Source: Patescibacteria group bacterium (lineage in GTDB: Bacteria > Patescibacteriota > Minisyncoccia > UBA6257 > 02-FULL-45-10c). From it: a stretch of DNA of 64,000 nt. This document shows positions 15,437 through 23,085 of this stretch, piece by piece. Location of the stretch: contig JAHILT010000006.1 of NCBI GenBank assembly GCA_018896875.1, positions 1 through 64,000 on the forward strand, written 5' to 3'. Numbering within the stretch: position 1 is the stretch's first letter; each line of letters starts with the position of its first letter. Below the pieces are notes generated by a model that was not told where the DNA came from, searched no databases, and saw only the letters and a program-made list of their open reading frames with translations. Both the position numbers and the translations under genes were made by a program.

Positions 15437-15560
15437 GTTCTAGACAATCGTTTTAGAGGAACATCTCGGAGGCGCTTTGCGCTGAGAGCGAAGCAAATTT
15501 TTCTCTTAGATTTTTCTCTTAGAAAAATTATGCTGTTTCCGAAAAAATGATTGTCTGAAC
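15437..15560 (+). ncRNA. Candidate structured RNA downstream of rplL
   Basis: A long stem joins GTTC-T-AGACAATC (15437-15449) to GATTGTCT-GAAC (15549-15560). Inside is an asymmetric loop (GTTTTAGA opposite GAAAAAAT), a helix GGAA(C)/(G)TTTCC, and a GC-rich hairpin GGCGC-TTT-GCGC; TTTTTCTCTTAGA is repeated twice. The stem/internal-loop core recurs on the minus strand at 46659-46728. Strand is not proven because the fold is near-symmetric. Flanking copies of CACCAATTGAATTTG at about 15389 and 15584 suggest it was inserted into the rplL terminator. Confidence 0.45.
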
Positions 15561-15580
15561 CATTCTTTATTTAACAAAAA

Positions 15581-15612
15581 AAACGCACCAATTGAATTTG
15601 GCGTGTTTTTTT
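15581..15612 (+). terminator. Intrinsic terminator of the rplJ-rplL region
   Basis: An imperfect hairpin (ACGCACCAA / TTTGGCGTGT) is followed by seven T. Its left arm is duplicated about 195 bases upstream. Confidence 0.7.
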
Positions 15613-15632
15613 ATTATAGTAAATATACTTTT

Positions 15633-15704
15633 GCGCGCATAGTTTATTGGCAAAACGTCGCATTCACATTGCGAAGACACTAGGTTCGATTCCTGGTGCG
15701 CGCA
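15633..15704 (+). tRNA. tRNA-Val (CAC)
   Basis: Acceptor GCGCGCA/TGCGCGC, anticodon stem TCGCA/TGCGA around TTCACAT (anticodon CAC), T-arm CTAGGTTCGATTCCTGG, discriminator A. The D-arm lacks the usual GCTC/GAGC pairing. CCA not encoded. Confidence 0.9.
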
Positions 15705-15789
15705 CTATCAATTGATTATACAAATATAGTAGTAAGTAGTGGGGAAGTAAAGAAATATTTTCCCTGTGGATAATTTAAAATAGTGCCTC

Positions 15790-15816
15790 AAAAAGCCTTT
15801 GTTTATGGGCTTTTTT
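15790..15816 (+). terminator. Intrinsic terminator before the mraZ promoter
   Basis: Stem AAAAGCC/GGGCTTTT with a T run separates tRNA-Val from the division cluster. Confidence 0.75.
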
Positions 15817-15832
15817 AGTTTTTTGTAAATTT

Positions 15833-15935
15833 TTGACAATATATCTTTAGTGGGGTAGACTGTATGTATAGTGGTGAAAGGTGGATAAGTATGGGGATAA
15901 GGCTTAATTCTGGGGATAAGTCCCTCTTATATAAT
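15833..15935 (+). promoter_or_regulatory. mraZ promoter region with MraZ-box repeats
   Basis: TTGACA (15833-15838), 17 bases and TAGACT (15856-15861) form one promoter. Downstream, GTGGTGAAAG, GTGGATAAGT and ATGGGGATAA (15871-15900) are three direct repeats with a 10-bp period, and TGGGGATAAG recurs at 15911, matching the tandem operator bound by MraZ in other bacteria. A second -10 (TATAAT, 15930-15935) lies 8 bases before ATG 15944. Autorepression of the cluster by MraZ is inferred. Confidence 0.75.
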
Positions 15936-15943
15936 AAAAAAAT

Positions 15944-16375
15944 ATGTTCATCGGAGAATACAAACATAATTTAGATTCAAAAGGTAGAATTGCTCTTCCT
16001 GTAAAATTTCGTCAAGAGATAGGAAGTAGCGTGATTATTACCAAAGGATTAGATCGCTGTCTTTTTGCTTTTACTTCTAAGGACTGGGAAATATTAGCTC
16101 AAAAACTTGTTAAATTACCATTAGTTCAGTCTAACTCTCGTGCCTTTGTTCGTTTGATGGTGGCAGGAGCTATGTCCGTAGAACCCGATAAACAAGGGAG
16201 GATTTTAATTCCTGATTATTTAAGACAATATGCTGATTTTAAAAAAGAAGTAGTAGTAGCTGGAGTTTATAATCGTATTGAAATCTGGAATAACGATACA
16301 TGGAATGATTATAAGTCAAAAACCGAGGCCTCTTCTGATGAAATAGCTGAAAAGCTAGGAGAGCTCGGTATTTAA
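15944..16375 (+). CDS. mraZ: Transcriptional regulator MraZ
   Basis: A 143-aa protein with two AbrB/SpoVT swapped-hairpin repeats. The start MFIGEYKHNLDSKGRIALPVKFRQEI is diagnostic, and the second repeat has VEPDKQGRILIPDYLRQYA (about residues 81-99). MraZ forms rings that bind tandem TGGG boxes, and such repeats lie directly upstream. It heads the cell-division and wall cluster rsmH-ftsL-ftsI-murF. A TATAAT 8 bases upstream suggests a leaderless transcript. Confidence 0.96.
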   Translation: MFIGEYKHNLDSKGRIALPVKFRQEIGSSVIITKGLDRCLFAFTSKDWEILAQKLVKLPLVQSNSRAFVRLMVAGAMSVEPDKQGRILIPDYLRQYADFKKEVVVAGVYNRIEIWNNDTWNDYKSKTEASSDEIAEKLGELGI

Positions 16376-16460
16376 AAGTAAACAAATGATAGTTTGTGAT
16401 GGCAAAAGGTTTGTAGGGCACGCCTAATGTTGTAAACGAATCATTTGTAAAAAATAAATA

Positions 16461-17360
16461 ATGGCACATATTCCTGTTCTTTTAAATGAAGTAATAGAAT
16501 TACTAAATCCAAAAAATGGCGAATTCTTTATAGACGGAACTTTTGGCGCTGGTGGTCATTCTAAAAAAATTTTAGAAATGATAGGAGAGAAGGGGCTTCT
16601 TCTTGCATTTGATTGGGACCCTTCGACAGAGCTCAGGGCGAACAAAAAAGTAGAAGAAAGAAATGAGAGTTTTTTGACAAAAAAGAATGTTATATTCGTT
16701 AATGATAATTTTACGAGAATTAAAGACGTTCTTCAGGAAAAAAAACTACCTAAGGCAGATGGATTGTTATTAGATCTAGGATTTTCTTCTGATCAACTTA
16801 GTGATTCCGGAAAAGGATTTAGTTTTAAAAAAGATGAACCATTAATAATGTCTTATAGTGAGAATGGATTAACAGCTTATGAAGTAATTAATTCTTATTC
16901 AGAAGAAGACATTGAAGGAATTATTAAGGACTTAGGAGAAGAAAGATTTTCTAAAAGGATTACGAAAGCTATTATAAATAATAGAAAGAAAGAACCTATT
17001 AAGACTAGTTTTCAGTTAGCAAAAATTATAAGAAATGCTGTTCCCGGGAATTATGAAAGAAGGAGGATTGACCCAGCCACAAGGACATTTCAGGCATTAA
17101 GGATTTTTATTAATAGCGAATTAGAGAATCTTAAAGCAATTCTTGATGACTTAGAATTAATTTTAAAAAAAGAAGGACGAGTAGTTATTATATCATTTCA
17201 TTCTTTAGAAGACAGAATCGTTAAAAATTATTTAAGAAATTTAAAAAATGAAAAAAAGGTCGAACTTTTAACTAGAAAACCCATTATTGCTTCTTGGCAA
17301 GAAGTATCAAGTAATCCGAGAAGCAGATCAGCTAAATTAAGAGGTGCAATATTAATTTAA
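16461..17360 (+). CDS. rsmH: 16S rRNA (cytosine1402-N4)-methyltransferase
   Basis: A 299-aa RsmH (MraW) that modifies C1402 near the ribosomal P site using SAM. FIDGTFGAGGHSKKIL is the SAM motif; LLLDLGFSSDQLSD, RRIDPATRTFQALRIFINSEL and VVIISFHSLEDRIVKNY are strong family signatures. A short insert encoding PSTELRA (repeat at 16618-16643) follows AFDWD, where the family normally has a short variable loop. It follows mraZ as usual and overlaps nothing. Confidence 0.97.
   Translation: MAHIPVLLNEVIELLNPKNGEFFIDGTFGAGGHSKKILEMIGEKGLLLAFDWDPSTELRANKKVEERNESFLTKKNVIFVNDNFTRIKDVLQEKKLPKADGLLLDLGFSSDQLSDSGKGFSFKKDEPLIMSYSENGLTAYEVINSYSEEDIEGIIKDLGEERFSKRITKAIINNRKKEPIKTSFQLAKIIRNAVPGNYERRRIDPATRTFQALRIFINSELENLKAILDDLELILKKEGRVVIISFHSLEDRIVKNYLRNLKNEKKVELLTRKPIIASWQEVSSNPRSRSAKLRGAILI
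16618..16643. repeat. In-frame insert CCCTTCGACAGAGCTCAGGG in rsmH
   Basis: The GC-rich sequence belongs to the TTCGACA-n-GCTCAGG family also found in mnmA (42447), the DUF2779 gene (46119) and the HAD gene (56667). It adds about eight codons to rsmH. Confidence 0.75.
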
Positions 17361-17364
17361 TAAA

Positions 17365-17676
17365 ATGACAATCATAGAACCAAATAAATCAAAATATTCT
17401 TACAATCCGATTATTTTAACATTATCGGTGTTTTTAGTAGCGTTAGTTTGTTTAAATATTTGTTTTTATAATAATAATGTTGTTTTAAAACAATCAATTT
17501 CTATTGAATCTAAAAATCTTCAGAAATTACAAGTAGCTAATGCGGAGATTAAAGATCAGCTTTATAAAATTACAGATATAAATAATATGAATTCTGTTAT
17601 TGAAGCTAAAAATTTGGTCAAAGATAGAAATCCAGAATATTTTAAGAATGAATCTGAAATTTTAGCTATAAATTAA
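17365..17676 (+). CDS. ftsL: FtsL-like division protein
   Basis: A 103-aa bitopic membrane protein: a short N-terminus, one transmembrane segment (about residues 16-36, PIILTLSVFLVALVCLNICFY) and an extracytoplasmic helical part (SIESKNLQKLQVANAEIKDQLYKI) resembling the FtsL/DivIC coiled coil. Sequence alone is weak evidence, as FtsL is poorly conserved. The position between rsmH and ftsI is the standard one for ftsL. It begins 4 bases after rsmH. Confidence 0.75.
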   Translation: MTIIEPNKSKYSYNPIILTLSVFLVALVCLNICFYNNNVVLKQSISIESKNLQKLQVANAEIKDQLYKITDINNMNSVIEAKNLVKDRNPEYFKNESEILAIN

Positions 17677-17704
17677 TTAGAAATCTGGCAATCTCTAAAT
17701 AAAT

Positions 17705-19345
17705 ATGAAAATAAGAATTTTTTGTATATCTGCTCTTTTTATTTTTTCCTATTTGTTTTTGGTTTCTAATATTTATAAATTACAAGTATCTAAGGGTATT
17801 TATTATTCGGCTCGTGCTGAATCACAAACTCGATTGTCTGGGTTTTTACAAGCCTTGCGGGGAAATATTTATTTTACCGACAGAAATGAAAATTCTTTTC
17901 CAGCGGCTATTAATAAAGAATATTATGTTATTTTTGCTGTGCCCACAGAAATTATTAACCCCGATATTGTCGCTGAACAAATTGCCAATTTGTTTGACTT
18001 AAATAAAGAAGGACTAATAACTTCGTTTTCTAAACCCAACGATCTTTATGAGGTTATTCTAAAAAAAGCTTCAAAAGAACAAGCCAATATAATTAAAGAG
18101 TTAGATATTGATGGTATTTATATAGACAAAGAAAATTTTCGTTTTTACCCTCTTGAGAATATAGCATCTCACCTTTTGGGATATATTTCTCCTAATTCAG
18201 AAAATAACAAGTTGTCTGGTAGATATGGTATAGAAACATATTTTAACACAGAATTAACTGGCGAAGATGGATATACAAAAGATGGTAAGGTTATTAATCC
18301 TGAGGATGGTGGCGATATAATTTTAACAATTGATCCTATTATACAAAATAGAGCAGAGACTATGTTAATAGATTTAATTAATAAGCATGATGCTAAAAGT
18401 GGATCTGTTATAGTTCAAGACCCTAAGTCTGGTAAAATTATTGCACTTGGTAATTATCCGAATTTTGATCCTAATAATTATTCAAAATTTGAAATTAAAA
18501 ATTTTTTGAATCCAGTTGTAGAAAATATTTATGAGCCTGGATCAGTATTTAAGATTATTACTATGTCGGCTGGTCTGGATAGTAATAAATTCACGCCAGA
18601 CACCACCTATATAGATAAGGGCTTTATTAAACTTAATGGAAGGACCATAAAGAATTGGGATATTGATAGGTATGGACCACATGGAGAAGTTACTATGACT
18701 GAAATTATAGAAAATTCTCTTAATACAGGAGCTTCTTATGCTGGGCAATTAATCGGGAAAGATTTATTTTATAATTATTTAGTTAAATTTGGTTTTGACC
18801 AGAAAACAGGAATTGAATTACCAGGAGAAGTAGCTGGAGATATCAGAAAATTAAAAACAAGCGTTAAGGACGTTGACTTTGCCACAGCTTCTTTTGGACA
18901 AGGAATAGCGGTTTCTCCAATTGCTATGATTAACTCTTTCTCAGCTATTGCTAATGGAGGCAATCTCATGAGACCATATATTGTTTCTGGCAACGGCCCC
19001 GAAATAATTCGCCAAGTCATTTCAAAAAAAGCTGCGACCGAAGTTATTGATATGATGGTGTCGGCTGTTGAAAAAGCTTATGTGGCTAGAATACAAAATT
19101 ATAAAGTAGCTGGAAAAACAGGGACAGCTCAAGTGCCTGATTTTAAGAACGGCGGTTATTCAGACGAATACATTCATACTTTTATTGGTTTTGCTCCAGC
19201 TTATAATCCTGAATTTACTATTTTGATTAAATTAGATAAACCAGCGGGATCTCCGCTTGCAGGGACAACGGTAGTTCCTGCATTTAGAGACCTAGCTGAA
19301 TTTCTTTTAAATTATTATAATGTTTTACCAGATAATATAGAATAA
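17705..19345 (+). CDS. ftsI: Peptidoglycan D,D-transpeptidase FtsI (PBP2/3 class B)
   Basis: A 546-aa class B penicillin-binding protein that cross-links septal peptidoglycan. An N-terminal membrane anchor (about residues 5-24) is followed by the PBP dimerisation domain (RGNIYFTDRN near 52-61; GRYGIETYFNTELTGEDG near 172-189) and the transpeptidase domain with catalytic S280-VF-K283, S338-L-N340 and K471-T-G473. No PASTA domain is present. It lies after ftsL and before murF; element A falls in the gap to murF. Confidence 0.95.
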   Translation: MKIRIFCISALFIFSYLFLVSNIYKLQVSKGIYYSARAESQTRLSGFLQALRGNIYFTDRNENSFPAAINKEYYVIFAVPTEIINPDIVAEQIANLFDLNKEGLITSFSKPNDLYEVILKKASKEQANIIKELDIDGIYIDKENFRFYPLENIASHLLGYISPNSENNKLSGRYGIETYFNTELTGEDGYTKDGKVINPEDGGDIILTIDPIIQNRAETMLIDLINKHDAKSGSVIVQDPKSGKIIALGNYPNFDPNNYSKFEIKNFLNPVVENIYEPGSVFKIITMSAGLDSNKFTPDTTYIDKGFIKLNGRTIKNWDIDRYGPHGEVTMTEIIENSLNTGASYAGQLIGKDLFYNYLVKFGFDQKTGIELPGEVAGDIRKLKTSVKDVDFATASFGQGIAVSPIAMINSFSAIANGGNLMRPYIVSGNGPEIIRQVISKKAATEVIDMMVSAVEKAYVARIQNYKVAGKTGTAQVPDFKNGGYSDEYIHTFIGFAPAYNPEFTILIKLDKPAGSPLAGTTVVPAFRDLAEFLLNYYNVLPDNIE

Positions 19346-19370
19346 GATGGCAATATAAAAATATTATAAA

Positions 19371-19504
19371 TCCCACACATAATAAAAACTAATAAAATAA
19401 ATAAATTCTTAGATATTACAAAAATCAATGAATAAGTCGCAAAAAAATAATTTAACAACATTGACCATGAGAACTTTGCTTTTAAGTCTTTGTTATGTGT
19501 GGGA
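19371..19504 (+). repeat. Leader element copy A (TIR-bounded, before murF)
   Basis: A 134-bp segment bounded by TCCCACACATAA (19371-19382) and its exact complement TTATGTGTGGGA (19493-19504). The interior shares blocks with copies at 48241 and 61882, for example AAAACTAATAAAATA, AATGAATAAGTCGC, AAAATAATTTAACAACATTGA and TTTGTTATGTG. The last base is the A of the murF start codon. The in-frame upstream codons ATG TGT GGG belong to the element. Confidence 0.9.
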
Positions 19505-20739
19505 TGAATAAAGATCGATTAAAAACAAAATTAGAAAAAATAATAAGAGGACTAGCTATTTTAACCATTAAGCGATATCAGCCTGGAATTATTGCAGTTA
19601 CTGGTAGTGTGGGAAAAACATCAACAAAGGAAGCCATTTATAGCGTATTAAAAGATTCTCGTTTTGTTAGAGCTACTCATGGAAACTTTAATAATGAGTT
19701 TGGACTACCTTTAACAATTTTGGGTGATTATACAAAAATTGTAGGAAAAATGTTTTGGGTTAAAGTTATTTTCAAATCTATTTTTAGATTAATTTTTAAA
19801 CTTAAGTATCCTGAAATATTAATTTTAGAATATGCTGCAGATAAGCCGGGAGATATAAAAAATCTTTTAAGTATAGCTATGCCAAGAATTGGGGTTATTA
19901 CTTCAATAGGAGAGATTCCTTCTCATATTGAATTTTATAGCGGACCGGAAGCTGTATCCAGAGAAAAGGCAAAAATTCTAGAAGTTCTACCTAGTATGGG
20001 GGTTGCTGTTTTAAATGCTGATGATAAGTATGTATTAGAAATGAAAACAAGAACAAAGGCTCATGTTATGACTTATGGTTTTGGTAGTGAATCTGAAATT
20101 CAGATTACTAATTTTGAAAATAGAATTGAAAAAGGGAAGCCAGCAGGTATTTCTTTTAAGTTAAATTATGGAGGCTCTTTTGCTCCAATTCGTATTGTTG
20201 GATGTTTTGGTAAGTCGCAAGCTTATGCAGTTGCTGCTGCTAGCGCTATTGGATTTGTCTTTGGGATGAATCTTGTAAAAATTTCTGAAGCATTACGTTA
20301 TTATAAAATGCCTTCTCAAAGAGGAGAGATAATCCCAGGCATAAAAAAATCTTTTATAATTGATGATAGTTACAATGCTTCTCCCGCTTCTATGAAAGCT
20401 GCGATAGAATTAGCAGACTCTATGAAGTTCAAGAGAAAAATTGCTGTATTGGGAGATATGTTAGAAATTGGAAAACATACAATTGAAGCGCATGAAAATA
20501 TAGGAAAATTAATTGTAAATGTTTTTGATATTTTAATTACTGTTGGTCCAAGATCTAAATTTATAGCTGAGACGGCTTCTAAAAAGGGTTTTCCAGTTAA
20601 AAATATTTTAAATTTTGAATTTGCTGATGATGCCAAACTTAAAGTCCAAGAAATAATTAAAAAAGGAGACTTGATTTTAATTAAAGGGTCGCGCGCTCTA
20701 GAGTTAGAAAAAGTTGTAGAAGAAATAAAGATAGTATAA
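19504..20739 (+). CDS. murF: MurF-like Mur ligase lacking the UDP-binding domain
   Basis: A 411-aa ligase that would add D-Ala-D-Ala to the UDP-MurNAc peptide. It starts almost at the central ATPase domain: Walker A is GSVGKTSTKE (near residue 32 from ATG 19504), FNNEFGLPLTIL and LEYAADKPGDI follow, and FIIDDSYNASPASMKAAIE plus LGDMLEIG mark the MurF C-terminal domain. The ~80-residue N-terminal uridine-binding domain of normal MurF is missing, so substrate handling may differ. ATG 19504 is preferred to in-frame ATG 19495 because the latter lies in the repeat element. It closes the division cluster. Confidence 0.88.
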   Translation: MNKDRLKTKLEKIIRGLAILTIKRYQPGIIAVTGSVGKTSTKEAIYSVLKDSRFVRATHGNFNNEFGLPLTILGDYTKIVGKMFWVKVIFKSIFRLIFKLKYPEILILEYAADKPGDIKNLLSIAMPRIGVITSIGEIPSHIEFYSGPEAVSREKAKILEVLPSMGVAVLNADDKYVLEMKTRTKAHVMTYGFGSESEIQITNFENRIEKGKPAGISFKLNYGGSFAPIRIVGCFGKSQAYAVAAASAIGFVFGMNLVKISEALRYYKMPSQRGEIIPGIKKSFIIDDSYNASPASMKAAIELADSMKFKRKIAVLGDMLEIGKHTIEAHENIGKLIVNVFDILITVGPRSKFIAETASKKGFPVKNILNFEFADDAKLKVQEIIKKGDLILIKGSRALELEKVVEEIKIV

Positions 20740-20756
20740 GATTATTACTATCTTTT

Positions 20757-20828
20757 GGCCTTATCGTCTAGTGGTTAGGACATAGCCTTCTCAAGGCTAG
20801 AACACGGGTTCGATTCCCGTTAAGGCTA
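20757..20828 (+). tRNA. tRNA-Glu (CTC)
   Basis: Acceptor GGCCTTA/TAAGGCT with a G-T end pair, the D-arm start TCGTCTAG typical of Glu, anticodon stem TAGCC/GGCTA around TTCTCAA (anticodon CTC), discriminator A. CCA not encoded. Confidence 0.94.
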
Positions 20829-20867
20829 CACTTCTAAGATGTCAATTGTTGTTTTTTCTATAATAAA

Positions 20868-22010
20868 ATGGATAAGTTTAATTTTAAAATATCTAAGAAA
20901 AGTAAAAAAAGTCAGGCTCGCGCTGGAATTATAAATACTCCTCATGGATTAATTCATACTCCTACTTTTTTCCCTGTTGGTACTAAAGCTACAGTAAAGG
21001 GGATTACTCCTAGACAGTTAGATGAAATGAATATAGAAGCAGTTTTATGCAATACTTATCATTTATTTCTTAGGCCTGGAGACAAAATTATTAAAAAACT
21101 TGGTGGATTACATAAATTTATGAATTGGTCCAAACCTATTATTACTGATAGTGGTGGATTTCAGGTTTTTAGTCTTGGTTTTGGCATGAAACATGGAGTT
21201 TCAAAAATAGTTGGGTCTAATAAAAAAAATACAAGAAATAAAAATACAGAACAATTCGCAAAAATAACAGAAGAAGGAGTTCATTTCAGGTCATTTATAG
21301 ATGGAGCAAAGCATTTTATCAGTCCAGAAGATTCTATGAAAATTCAAGAAAATTTAGGAGCAGATATCATATTTGCTTTTGATGAATGCACCTCTCCTCT
21401 TTCTAGTTATAAATACACGAAAGAAGCTATGGACCGCACTCATCGTTGGGCGATAAGATCTTTAAAAGCACACAAGAAGAAAAATCAAATGCTTTTTGGT
21501 ATAGTACAGGGAGGAGAATTTAAAGATTTACGTTTAGCTAGTTCTAAATTTATAGGTGGAATGGATTTTGATGGTTTTGGCATAGGTGGTTCTTTTGGCA
21601 AGTTTGAGAAAAAGATTAAAAATGTTTTAGATTGGTCATTGGAGTATTTACCAGAAACTAAACCAAAACATCTTTTAGGTATAGGCTCGGTAAAAGATGT
21701 TATTGACGCTATCAAAAAAGGAATAGATACATTTGATTGTGTGTCTCCTACTAGGCTAGGGAGAAATGGTACGGCTATTACCGCAAAAGGTAATTTAAAT
21801 CTCAAGGCTGGCCGTTTTTTATTAGACAAAAAACCAATTGAGACGGGATGCCAGTGCTATGCGTGCGTTAATTTTAATAGAGCATATATAAGACACTTGT
21901 TTCAAAGCGAGGAGATGTTAGCAGGAATATTAACTACATTACATAATGTTTATTTTATGGATAAATTGATGAAGGACATAAGAAAAGATATACTTAAGGG
22001 GAAGTTTTAG
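20868..22010 (+). CDS. tgt: tRNA-guanine transglycosylase
   Basis: A 380-aa TIM-barrel enzyme that swaps guanine-34 for a queuine precursor in GUN tRNAs. TPTFFPVGTKATVKGITP, NTYHLFLRPG, the substrate-binding DSGGFQVFSLG with catalytic Asp, GIVQGG and FDCVSPTRLGRNGTA are present. The zinc site is C-Q-C-Y-A-C with a later His (CQCYACVNFNRAYIRHLF). It is preceded by tRNA-Glu. No queuosine-synthesis genes are in this window, so the base may be salvaged. Confidence 0.97.
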   Translation: MDKFNFKISKKSKKSQARAGIINTPHGLIHTPTFFPVGTKATVKGITPRQLDEMNIEAVLCNTYHLFLRPGDKIIKKLGGLHKFMNWSKPIITDSGGFQVFSLGFGMKHGVSKIVGSNKKNTRNKNTEQFAKITEEGVHFRSFIDGAKHFISPEDSMKIQENLGADIIFAFDECTSPLSSYKYTKEAMDRTHRWAIRSLKAHKKKNQMLFGIVQGGEFKDLRLASSKFIGGMDFDGFGIGGSFGKFEKKIKNVLDWSLEYLPETKPKHLLGIGSVKDVIDAIKKGIDTFDCVSPTRLGRNGTAITAKGNLNLKAGRFLLDKKPIETGCQCYACVNFNRAYIRHLFQSEEMLAGILTTLHNVYFMDKLMKDIRKDILKGKF

Positions 22011-22014
22011 AATT

Positions 22015-22359
22015 ATGAATATATTTAAATTTAAGAAAGATAAATTCTTATTTTATCCATTATTGGCGAGTTTTATTCTTTTTTTAGCGTCTTTGCTTTT
22101 GGCTTTTTTAGGATTACTAGATACGAACAATCTTTTAATTTTACATTTTGATGGTTATAAAGGTATTGATTTTTTAGGGGAGAAAAAAGACATTTTTAAT
22201 GTAGTGTTTCTATCTTTGGGTATGATTTTTTTAAATTTTTTTCTAGCTAAAAAAATATATTTTAAAGAAAGATTTTTGTCTTATTTGCTCGCCTTTATGA
22301 CTCCATTATTCTCTTTGTTGATTTTTATATGTGTTTTTGTTATTATATCTATTAATTAA
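22015..22359 (+). CDS. Three-helix membrane protein
   Basis: A 114-aa protein with three likely transmembrane segments (about residues 14-34, 60-76 and 85-112) and a short loop DTNNLLILHFDGYKGIDFLGEKK between the first two. It begins 4 bases after tgt and ends 14 bases before rplU, so it is probably cotranscribed. No family can be named with confidence. Confidence 0.75.
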   Translation: MNIFKFKKDKFLFYPLLASFILFLASLLLAFLGLLDTNNLLILHFDGYKGIDFLGEKKDIFNVVFLSLGMIFLNFFLAKKIYFKERFLSYLLAFMTPLFSLLIFICVFVIISIN

Positions 22360-22373
22360 AGTGTATTAATATC

Positions 22374-22685
22374 ATGAAAATTGCAGTTATAGAAACAGGA
22401 GGAAAACAATATAAGATTATTGTTGGACAAAAACTTAAAGTAGAGAAACTAGACCAAGAGATTGGCACAGAGTTTGTTTTTGATAAGGTTCTATTATTGT
22501 CTGAAGATGATAAGGTTGAAGTTGGGTGTCCTTATTTAAAGAATACCAAGGTTAAGGTAATGATAATAAAAAACAAAAAAGATACTAAAAAAATTGTTTT
22601 TAAATATCATGCCAAGAGTAGATATAGAAAGAAAAAAGGACATAGACAACAAATTACAGAAGTAGAAATATTAGATATTAAATAA
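22374..22685 (+). CDS. rplU: 50S ribosomal protein L21
   Basis: A 103-aa L21: MKIAVIETGGKQYKIIVGQKLKVEKL at the N-terminus, DDKVEVGCPYLKNTKVKV in the middle, and the basic FKYHAKSRYRKKKGHRQQITEVEI tail that binds 23S rRNA. Full family length. rpmA (L27), its usual neighbour, does not follow; a terminator does. Confidence 0.97.
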   Translation: MKIAVIETGGKQYKIIVGQKLKVEKLDQEIGTEFVFDKVLLLSEDDKVEVGCPYLKNTKVKVMIIKNKKDTKKIVFKYHAKSRYRKKKGHRQQITEVEILDIK

Positions 22686-22710
22686 CCTCGCTACAAAGCG
22701 AGGTTATTTA
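22682..22710 (+). terminator. Intrinsic terminator after rplU
   Basis: Stem ATAACCTCGCT/AGCGAGGTTAT with loop ACAA overlaps the end of rplU. Confidence 0.8.
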
Positions 22711-22711
22711 A

Positions 22712-22740
22712 TAAAAAGGCGACTCAAATGAGTCGCCTTA
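22712..22740 (-). terminator. Intrinsic terminator for the minus-strand winged-helix gene
   Basis: Stem AAGGCGACT/AGTCGCCTT with a T run when read on the minus strand. It lies 4 bases beyond the stop at 22744. Confidence 0.8.
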
Positions 22741-22743
22741 GTT

Positions 22744-23034
22744 TTATTCAGTTGGGCCCTTTTCAAGAAGAGAATCAAAAGTTTTTAAAAAACGCTTACC
22801 ACGCCAGCTTAGCACATATCTAACCAGAATGAGGTTGTTTTTAATGGGCGTAGTCTTTATAAAGATATAGAATTCGCTACGCAGGAATTTCAAAGCATAC
22901 TCTATTTGTTTTGAATTTACTTGCAATTTTTTCTGAATTTCACTGATGAGGAGACCTTCTTGCCCCCGCAGAGCAAAGAGCATGCCCAAGATACAAAGGC
23001 GATCCTTGTTTGTTAGTTCTATCTTTCTAGCCAT
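22744..23034 (-). CDS. Winged-helix DNA-binding-like protein
   Basis: A 96-aa protein. RLCILGMLFALRGQEGLLISEIQKKLQVNSKQIEYALKFLRSEFYIFI reads as a winged helix: helix, helix, recognition helix (VNSKQIEYALKFLRSE) and a beta wing (KTTPIKNNLILVRYVLSWRGKRFL). No effector domain is present, so a small transcription regulator is likely. An AGGAGG site lies 7 bases before ATG and a terminator follows, giving a monocistronic unit. It is not part of the dnaB operon's SD-less style. Confidence 0.7.
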   Translation of the reverse strand: MARKIELTNKDRLCILGMLFALRGQEGLLISEIQKKLQVNSKQIEYALKFLRSEFYIFIKTTPIKNNLILVRYVLSWRGKRFLKTFDSLLEKGPTE

Positions 23035-23085
23035 TTTATCCTCCTATAAAATTTTTAACGATCTATTTAAAATAGGTATATCGTA

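Noticed and set aside
15450..15470. GTTTTAGAGGAACATC resembles the start of a Cas9-type CRISPR repeat
   Set aside because: There is a single copy in a hairpin RNA, no spacer array and no cas gene in the window.
20859..20867. TATAAT before tgt as a leaderless promoter
   Set aside because: Only 3 bases separate it from ATG, so transcription would start inside the coding sequence.
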